A DNA stretch of 64,000 nt from contig NC_058149.1 in assembly GCF_011075055.1 (NCBI RefSeq), positions 6,764,449 to 6,828,448 on the forward strand. The letters are read 5' to 3'. The notes under the pieces were generated by a model. That model was not told where the DNA came from. It was given only the letters and a program-made list of their open reading frames with translations, and did not search any database. The translations under genes were made by a program, and so were the position numbers. Below are positions 63,283 through 64,000 of this stretch, one piece after another. Every line of letters begins with the position of its first letter. Within the stretch, counting starts at the first letter, position 1. The stretch comes from Mangifera indica (Eukaryota; Streptophyta; Magnoliopsida; Sapindales; Anacardiaceae).

Positions 63283-63910
63283 ATACATAGCGAAATTTGG
63301 GTGTCATCTATATTAAAAATTATAACAGGAACTTGATGATTTGTGTCTTTTGTAGACGATCACTTTAGAATCTCTTGGATTTTCCTCATAAGAGAAAAAC
63401 AAGAAGTGAGCCAAATCTTTAAGAAAATTCAATAACATGATTCATACCCAACTCCAACCAAAATCCAAATATTAAGAATAGATAATGCAGGAAATTACTT
63501 CAATTCTTCACAAGGAACTTTAGCAAAAACAGGGAATAATTCATCAAAGCTTGAGTGTTGATACCCCTCAACAAAATGGGTGGCTGAAATGAAAAACAAA
63601 CACTTGCTTGAAGTGGTAGTAAGAGCCCTCATGTTCTCCGCCAATATTCCAATATTTTTTGGATAAAAGTTCTCATAGCAACTTACCTTATCAATAGAAT
63701 GTCTTCCCGTGTCTTGAACTTCCAAATATCAAGCCAACTCTTCCTTAAATCTTATCTCACTCATCTCCTCTCTTCCGCCCAAAGTGTTTAGTTGTTCCTT
63801 ATTTCTCCATATATCCCAACAACATTGAAATAAGTTTGATTTCCAAGGCCAACAAACGCATCTTCTTAGGATTCCCCAAATCAAAAGGGTTGTCAATGTC
63901 TCTCCTATCA
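63283..63910 (+). pseudogene. Second, different copia integrase remnant
   Basis: A second integrase starts on the same strand 330 bp after the first one breaks off. IHSEIW is near 63285, SFVDDHFRISWIFLIREK near 63350, then IRIDNAGNYFNSS near 63480. TPQQNG, KNKHLLEVVVRALMFSANIP and YLINRMSSRVLNFQ follow to about 63725, and a KVF-type tail runs to about 63900. It repeats the same domain as the preceding fragment with different sequence, so it is a separate element, not a continuation. Frameshifts are present. It continues towards or past the window end. Confidence 0.78.
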
Positions 63911-64000
63911 CCAAAAAAAAATAATTCTACAATTCAAAATAAGTAACATATTTTGAAATTTAACCCTATTACCCCAAAACTGATAATTAAGGGGAGAATC

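Overview
The window is nuclear DNA from a flowering plant, very probably a eudicot. It is strongly AT-rich, its genes have spliced GT-AG exons, and it is dense with plant transposon families. No tRNA, rRNA, organellar or bacterial feature was seen. Only three host genes are supported. (1) A complete six-exon PIN2-type auxin efflux carrier lies at 13547-15894 (+), predicted at 633 aa. (2) A complete three-exon plant intracellular Ras-group LRR protein (PIRL6/7/8 type) lies at 35757-37208 (-), predicted at 350 aa. (3) The last five exons of the chloroplast debranching enzyme isoamylase 3 lie at 55866-60857 (-). Its 5' exons lie beyond the right edge. The three genes belong to unrelated pathways (root auxin transport, LRR scaffold/signalling, starch breakdown) and do not form a functional cluster.

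Almost everything else is mobile DNA, layered in time. Four Mutator-like elements (MULEs) were bounded from terminal inverted repeats plus 9-bp target duplications: A 3502-12093, B 37879-40194, C 22218-28194 and D 49229-52976. A and B share a transposase N-terminal ORF, and C and D are sister copies of another family. A carries a broken Ulp1-type (C48) cysteine protease gene on the strand opposite its transposase. C and D carry remnants of the DUF1985-like part of such a gene. Two palindromic, GC-rich non-autonomous elements (6543-7568 and 23459-24225) share a terminal motif and are nested inside MULEs A and C, each with its own 9-bp duplication. MULE D splits an older hAT transposase remnant.

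LTR retroelements fill the remaining space. They include a decayed copia element with both LTRs (16734-21145), further copia fragments near 1500-2020, 30903-31481, 61353-62960 and 63283-63910, LTR-like blocks of Ty3/gypsy type (31482-33250 and 43900-45210), and repeated LTR-derived units at 1-1560, 33300-35100, 40530-43160 and 45270-45710. A complete 853-bp TRIM-like miniature LTR element with a perfect 5-bp target duplication sits in an ISA3 intron.

Layout: 1-3.5 kb copia end and LTR duplication; 3.5-12.1 kb MULE A; 12.1-16.7 kb PIN2; 16.7-21.1 kb copia; 22.2-28.2 kb MULE C; 28.2-35.1 kb unassigned DNA and retroelement debris; 35.8-37.2 kb PIRL; 37.9-40.2 kb MULE B; 40.5-48.5 kb LTR debris; 48.5-53.8 kb hAT interrupted by MULE D; 55.9-64 kb the ISA3 3' half with TE-filled introns. 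Exon boundaries, target duplications and repeat periods were read by eye. Family names rest on recognised protein motifs, not on a database search.
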